In this document: positions 48,557 to 52,935 of the stretch, piece by piece
Layout: each line of letters begins with the position of its first letter
Position numbering within the stretch: position 1 is the stretch's first letter
IMG/VR virus record: IMGVR_UViG_3300042868_013143
Location: 1 to 52,935 of that record
Reading direction: 5' to 3' (one strand)
DNA length: 52,935 nt
Origin: a virus
Translations under genes and position numbers: made by a program
Notes under the pieces: model-generated
Seen by the model: the letters and a program-made list of their open reading frames with translations, nothing else
The model's database searches: none
Told to the model about the DNA's origin: nothing

Positions 48557-48557
48557 T

Positions 48558-49187
48558 ATGGCAAGTGGAGTTCATAAAATAACAGAAGATTTTGAAAAGT
48601 CTTTATCAGACTATACAGGTGCGCCATACGTTGTTGCATTGGATAATATGAGCAATGCTTTATTTTTGGCTCTGTATTATGAGAAGATAAGCGGTCAAGA
48701 AATAGAAATACCATCTAGAACATACCCATCTGTTCCTTGTGAGATTATTCACGCAGGAGGAAAGGTAAAGTTTGAACCAGTGGAAGGTCAAACCATAAAA
48801 GGAGCTTATCAATTAAAACCTACAAAGGTTTGGGATTCAGCATTAAGATTTACAGGTGATATGTATATTCCAAATACTCATATGTGTGTTTCTTTTACAG
48901 GTCCATATAAGCACTTGAAATTATCTAAGGGCGGTGCAATACTTACAGATGATTTGCATGCGTATTTGTGGTTTAAGAGGGCTAGGTTTAGTGGTAGAAG
49001 AGAGTGTTCATATCATGATGATTACTTTGATATGCTTGGATGGAATTTCTATATGATTCCTGAACTTGCAGCTAGAGGTCTTCATATGATGCCTCAGTTT
49101 TATAATCTAGATGGGACAAAAAAACAAATGGAAGACTTGGAATTACCATATCCTGATTTGTCAAACTTTGAAATATATAAACAATGA
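48558..49187 (+). CDS. Short DegT/DnrJ-type aminotransferase-like protein
   Basis: A 209-residue protein resembling sugar aminotransferases (DegT/DnrJ/EryC1), which use PLP. It shows YVVALDNMSNALFLAL near 24-39, the PLP-Lys region SFTGPYKHLKLSKGGAILTD near 112-131, and ARFSGRR. The family is normally 360-400 residues; here the C-terminal domain is missing and the gene ends with a stop overlapping the next start. It may be a reduced functional enzyme or a decayed one. Confidence 0.75.
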   Translation: MASGVHKITEDFEKSLSDYTGAPYVVALDNMSNALFLALYYEKISGQEIEIPSRTYPSVPCEIIHAGGKVKFEPVEGQTIKGAYQLKPTKVWDSALRFTGDMYIPNTHMCVSFTGPYKHLKLSKGGAILTDDLHAYLWFKRARFSGRRECSYHDDYFDMLGWNFYMIPELAARGLHMMPQFYNLDGTKKQMEDLELPYPDLSNFEIYKQ

Positions 49188-49768
49188 AACAAGCTTTAAT
49201 TGGAAGTGGCGGGCACGCAAGAGAAATTGAGCTTCAAATGCAAAGAAGTTTTGTGAAGTTTGTGGATGATGAATATGTGACGGGAGAAGATGATTTTGTT
49301 CTTCCACTTTCATCTTTTAATCCTGAAGAATATGAACTGATGATTGCGATAGCAGATTCTAGTGCTAGAGATAAGATAATATCTAGACTTCCGTCTAATA
49401 CAAAGTTTTTTTCTTTTATTCATAGAACGGCAATAGTTTCTGAAGATTTAGAAATTGGCGAAGGTGCTTTTTTGGGGGCTTTTTCTTTTATTTCTTGTAA
49501 TGTAAAAATAGGAAAGCACGCTATATTAAATAGATTTGTTCACATAGGTCACGATTGTATGATTGGAAATTGTTTTAGTGCGATGCCAGGGGCAATAGTT
49601 TCTGGAAATGTAAATATTGGAAACAATGTTTATTTAGGTACAAACGCCTCAGTTATAGAAAAAAAGAACGTGTGTAGCAATGTGATTGTGGGCGCTTCTT
49701 CTTGTGTCGTAAAACATATTACTCAACAAGGTACATATGTTGGTGTACCTACAAAAAAGATAAAATAA
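49184..49768 (+). CDS. NeuD/PglD-type sugar acyltransferase
   Basis: A 194-residue protein. An N-terminal Rossmann-like part opens ALIGSGGHAREIE (3-15), typical of NeuD/PglD. A left-handed beta-helix of hexapeptide repeats follows (about 85-180: ISCNVKIGKHAILNRFVHIGHDC...), with catalytic His of the acetyl-CoA site. It would N- or O-acetylate an amino sugar, in line with the aminotransferase upstream, which it overlaps by 4 bases. Confidence 0.88.
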   Translation: MKQALIGSGGHAREIELQMQRSFVKFVDDEYVTGEDDFVLPLSSFNPEEYELMIAIADSSARDKIISRLPSNTKFFSFIHRTAIVSEDLEIGEGAFLGAFSFISCNVKIGKHAILNRFVHIGHDCMIGNCFSAMPGAIVSGNVNIGNNVYLGTNASVIEKKNVCSNVIVGASSCVVKHITQQGTYVGVPTKKIK

Positions 49769-49771
49769 ATT

Positions 49772-50581
49772 ATGATAGACGGAAAAATAGTATCTCTTTC
49801 AATAACATCATCCAAGAGGCTTGCTATGCTCGAAAGAGTATTGAGGGCTTTTAGTGTTTTTTGTGAGGATTTACATGTTATAGATAATATTATATTTTTT
49901 GACGATTCTTCCACAGAAGAAGAAAAGAAAAAAATGGAAATTATGTTAAATGTTTTATTTCCTGCGCAAAACAAGATAATTCAACATTTCTATTCAGATT
50001 CTTTTAATGATGCATATAGACATTCTAGGATTTTAAATGCATGGAGAGAAAAGCTGATTGAAACAAACACTGAATATTGTTTTCATTTAGAAGATGATTA
50101 CTTATTTGTTGACTTTTTTGATTTGGAAACGGGAATAAAAGTTTTAGACTTAAAAGATGATTGTGGATACGTGGGTTATTTTCAGTCATACAAAAAATTC
50201 CCAAAAGAGCATCAGCCTTTCGTAATAGAAGTTAATAAAGTCAAGTTTTGGGAGTGGATTTATAAATCGGATATCCCATTGAACGAGCATCTCTTTTTAG
50301 ATGAAGCTGGTGCAATACAAACATTAAATGGAAATGGCTATTGGATGATGTACATTAATTGGCCTCATTTTTCTTTGAGGCCAGGAATACATAATGTGCA
50401 AAAATTACTATCCATAGGTGAATTTTCTACCTCATATGATACAAATACAATGCGTACTGAATTGGAATTCTCAATTCGTTGGGCAAAAAAATGGAAAACA
50501 TATTGTCATGAAAAATTTATGGTTGTAAATTTAGCATGGGATGAAAGTCAAAGTTCTTATACATTAAATAATTCGAATTAA
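49772..50581 (+). CDS. Glycosyltransferase, GT-A (GT2-like)
   Basis: A 269-residue protein with an N-terminal VSLSITSSKRLAMLERVL strand-helix typical of GT-A enzymes, IIFFDDSSTEEEKKK (near 45-60) and a metal-binding HLEDDYLF motif (near 107-114). It probably transfers a sugar to a host or phage glycan, or to modified DNA bases. Ends one base before the next start. Confidence 0.75.
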   Translation: MIDGKIVSLSITSSKRLAMLERVLRAFSVFCEDLHVIDNIIFFDDSSTEEEKKKMEIMLNVLFPAQNKIIQHFYSDSFNDAYRHSRILNAWREKLIETNTEYCFHLEDDYLFVDFFDLETGIKVLDLKDDCGYVGYFQSYKKFPKEHQPFVIEVNKVKFWEWIYKSDIPLNEHLFLDEAGAIQTLNGNGYWMMYINWPHFSLRPGIHNVQKLLSIGEFSTSYDTNTMRTELEFSIRWAKKWKTYCHEKFMVVNLAWDESQSSYTLNNSN

Positions 50582-51895
50582 ATGGAGTATAATTTTAAAA
50601 ATATTTGGGAAAAGGCGTTGTTTTATAATATAGAGCAAAAGCCAGAAGAGATTAAGATGTTGTTAGATTTTTTAAACAACACTAAAAATAAAAGGTATGC
50701 ATTAGAAATAGGTTCAAACTATGGTGGTACAGCATATTCTTTGTGTCATTTATATGACTACGTTCTTACTATTGATATAAAGCATAACGAGAATTTTGAT
50801 AAAATTAGATCTGAGTTCCCAAACTACAACTATATAATAGCAGATTCAAATGCTCTAGATACTATAAATGCTATAAAAAAATTAGGGATAAAATTTGATT
50901 TTATTTTTATCGATGGAGATCATTCATATGATGGTGTAAAGAATGATTATGAGAATTATAAGCAATTTTTAGCTTCCGATGGTCATATGGCTTTTCACGA
51001 TATAGTATCTACTAAAGAAAATCATGAAAACAATATTTTTGTAGATAAATTGTGGTCTGAACTTAGTGAATCATATGAATCAAAGTTTGAATTTGTAGCT
51101 CCCAATAGAGAGAATATTTATAGAACAGATAATCTTTTTCATGAGATTTTGAGAAATCAAAAATATGAAGTTTGGGGCGGAATAGGCGTACTGAAAAATA
51201 CACAAGTTTCTGTTTTTTCTCATAATTTCTTGCAAAATCATTGGGAGGAAATTGTGGGACAGCAGCTTAATAAAATGTCTTCAGGTGGATTATACGATAG
51301 AGCTGATACTATACTTTATGGAGTTTATTCAGAAAGCGAAGAAGAATATAGAAAGTTTGAAAATTTGATAAAGCAATATGATACAAGGCTAAAAATAGAT
51401 ATAGTTAGATATTGCGAAAATCAGGCAGAGTATAGCACTTTGTTAAATCTACAAAATCATTGTAGGTTGAATCCAAATAGTCAAGTAGTATATTTTCACT
51501 CTAAGGGGTCTTCTAGAGAAAAGAATCACTATATTACATCATGGAGAGAGTGTTTGGATTTTTTTGTAATTGAGAAATGGGAACATTCTTTTAAGAATTT
51601 GCTTAATAAGAATTGTGATGTTTGTGGTGCTTTGTATGTTAATCTGTTTAGGTTTTTAGACTATGAATTCAAAAACTATTTCTCAGGTAATTTTTGGTGG
51701 GCTGATTCTAATTATATAAATAAACTTCCATCATTGTCATTATTAAAATCTCAAACACAAGAACGTGTGTTTAATGAGATGTGGATTGGAATGCATCCAC
51801 ATGTTTGGGCTAGTTATTATAATGAGGATGTAACTATGTGGTATGAGCATTATTTTAATCCAGATATATATAGAAACTCAAATTTTTTATATTAA
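50582..51895 (+). CDS. Methyltransferase (CmcI/Methyltransf_24-like) with glycan-related C-terminal domain
   Basis: A 437-residue two-domain protein. Residues about 30-170 form a class I methyltransferase: ALEIGSNYGGTAYSL (near 40-54), FDFIFIDGDHSYDGVKNDYENY (near 107-128) with the DGDH metal/active loop. The C-terminal 220 residues (YGVYSESEEEYRKFENLIKQYDTRLKIDIVR...) look like a glycosyltransferase-type domain seen in polysaccharide clusters. The stop overlaps the next ATG (TAATG). Confidence 0.7.
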   Translation: MEYNFKNIWEKALFYNIEQKPEEIKMLLDFLNNTKNKRYALEIGSNYGGTAYSLCHLYDYVLTIDIKHNENFDKIRSEFPNYNYIIADSNALDTINAIKKLGIKFDFIFIDGDHSYDGVKNDYENYKQFLASDGHMAFHDIVSTKENHENNIFVDKLWSELSESYESKFEFVAPNRENIYRTDNLFHEILRNQKYEVWGGIGVLKNTQVSVFSHNFLQNHWEEIVGQQLNKMSSGGLYDRADTILYGVYSESEEEYRKFENLIKQYDTRLKIDIVRYCENQAEYSTLLNLQNHCRLNPNSQVVYFHSKGSSREKNHYITSWRECLDFFVIEKWEHSFKNLLNKNCDVCGALYVNLFRFLDYEFKNYFSGNFWWADSNYINKLPSLSLLKSQTQERVFNEMWIGMHPHVWASYYNEDVTMWYEHYFNPDIYRNSNFLY

Positions 51896-52935
51896 TGAAA
51901 GTAAGTGTAGTTATTCCCTCTTATAAGTTTTTTCGTTTTTTAGAAGTAAACCTTATTACCGTTTTAAGTCAAAAGACAAATTTTGAATTTGAGGTTTTGG
52001 TGAGAGATGATTTTTCTCAAGATGGATCAGACTTGTTATTAAAAAGACTTCGAGGCTTTTATTCAAATTTGGTTGTATTTGAAGCGGAAGAAAATTGGGG
52101 ATTCCACAAGAATATTAAATTTTTGATGGAGCAAGCTGTTGGTGAATATATTTGTTATTTGGATGGTGATGATTATTTCTTGGATCCATTAAAGCTACAA
52201 AAGCAGGTTGATTTTTTAGATGCAAACCCAAGTTATGTTATGCATGCAACAGGATACTGTATTTTAAAAGGAGATTCAGAATATATACCTGGTGAACCAG
52301 GTGATATGATGATGCCTAATATTTATGAGCCAACAACTGAGGATTTGCTAGAACATAATTATGTTGGATTTGGAAGGATGTTCAGAAATTTACCAGGTTT
52401 ATATAAAGACTATATGGACAATTTGCCCTATCTTGATTATCCATTAAATTTTGAGATTTCTTTGCATGGAAAGATAAAAAATGATAACTTTGTTGGTGGT
52501 ATTTATAGGGAGCATTTTGGCGGGGTTCTAACTGCTTTAAATTCGGAAGAAAAAGAAAAAACCCATGAGTTTGTAAAGAGTGAGTTAAGAAAGAGATATA
52601 TGGAAAACAAAAAACAAAACAAGTCAATTTTTATAATTGATTGTTACGTACATTCAATAGATGTGGAAATTAAGTTGCGCAATTGTATTCAAAATTTAAA
52701 AAAACACAACCAAGACATTCTTTTGATTTCCAACAAGATTATTAAAGAAGACATATTAAAGCTTGTTGATTATTATGTATATGATAGTGAAAACAGATTG
52801 TTTTCAGACGAAAAATATTCAGCTGACCCTATAACTCTGTATAAAATATATGAGTCAATTGAAATATATGAGATTGTAAAAGGAGTTCAGAAGCATGGTT
52901 TATCAGTAATTAGAAATCTATTCAAATCAATTAAG
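51895..52935 (+). CDS. Glycosyltransferase GT2, 3' end cut by window
   Basis: The frame is open from the ATG overlapping the preceding stop to the last base (347 codons), so the gene continues beyond the window. The N-terminus MKVSVVIPSYKFFRFLEVNL and the DXD-like YLDGDDYF (near 97-104) define a GT2 family enzyme; VLVRDDFSQDGSD (near 38-50) binds the nucleotide sugar. The remaining part (from about 240) is a second unassigned domain. Confidence 0.85.
   Translation, partial: MKVSVVIPSYKFFRFLEVNLITVLSQKTNFEFEVLVRDDFSQDGSDLLLKRLRGFYSNLVVFEAEENWGFHKNIKFLMEQAVGEYICYLDGDDYFLDPLKLQKQVDFLDANPSYVMHATGYCILKGDSEYIPGEPGDMMMPNIYEPTTEDLLEHNYVGFGRMFRNLPGLYKDYMDNLPYLDYPLNFEISLHGKIKNDNFVGGIYREHFGGVLTALNSEEKEKTHEFVKSELRKRYMENKKQNKSIFIIDCYVHSIDVEIKLRNCIQNLKKHNQDILLISNKIIKEDILKLVDYYVYDSENRLFSDEKYSADPITLYKIYESIEIYEIVKGVQKHGLSVIRNLFKSIK

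Noticed and set aside
1-52935. CRISPR arrays, insertion sequences, rRNA or an integrase
   Set aside because: No regularly spaced repeats, transposase, terminal inverted repeats, rRNA segments or integrase were seen on either strand.

Overview
The window is a 52.9-kb piece of a large, AT-rich, tailed-phage genome, most likely a T4-like myovirus infecting a member of the Bacteroidota (Flavobacteriia-like). The phage calls rest on a T4 gp41/DnaB-type helicase, class Ia ribonucleotide reductase, a T4 gp30-type ATP-dependent DNA ligase, homing endonucleases, two tRNA arrays and many small overlapping genes. The host call rests on promoters of the Bacteroidota type (TTTG, about 20 nt, TAnnTTTG), the near absence of Shine-Dalgarno sequences, and a phage sigma factor close to the Bacteroidota housekeeping sigma.

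Layout. 1-9.3 kb: replication and nucleotide metabolism (helicase, NrdB, NrdA, sigma factor, UvrD/Dda-type helicase, Nudix). 9.3-19.9 kb: a mixed block with a DNA methyltransferase, bacterial-type SSB, ClpC-like unfoldase, a coiled-coil membrane protein and small proteins. 19.9-23.0 kb: a SLOG-5'-nucleotidase fusion, a LAGLIDADG endonuclease and small genes. 23.0-25.0 kb: tRNA array 1 and a highly folded non-coding stretch. 25-31 kb: CorA-like transporter and three proteins sharing an N-terminal motif. 31.9-41.3 kb: an envelope-directed cluster (lipoprotein, PspA-like coiled-coil protein, substrate-binding/OmpA fusion, DNA ligase, beta-barrel, ABC permease and ATPase, AAA+ ATPase). 41.4-44.0 kb: tRNA array 2. 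44.0-45.9 kb: four minus-strand genes (retropepsin-like protease and basic small proteins). 46-52.9 kb: glycosyltransferase, methyltransferase and sugar-modification genes running off the window end.

Most striking signals. (1) Each tRNA array is preceded by a promoter, a short leader ORF, a competing hairpin and an intrinsic terminator. In array 1 the leader contains the run RRSSWSSSRR, and the tRNAs behind it are Ser, Trp, Ser, Arg, Arg. In array 2 the leader is rich in Pro, Ala, Met, Gly, Tyr and Asp, and the array encodes tRNAs for exactly these. This looks like leader-peptide attenuation of phage tRNA genes. (2) A circularly permuted tRNA gene lies between two glycine tRNAs. (3) Seven copies of an ECF-sigma-like promoter, TGTAAC-N16-CGTA with invariant spacing, sit before the tRNA arrays, the envelope cluster and the ligase. 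(4) Nine proteins share an N-terminal LRKIIRE-like segment resembling a capsid-targeting peptide. (5) Several tRNAs have exchanged tertiary-pair bases. Gene functions are inferred from motifs read by eye; no database search was run.
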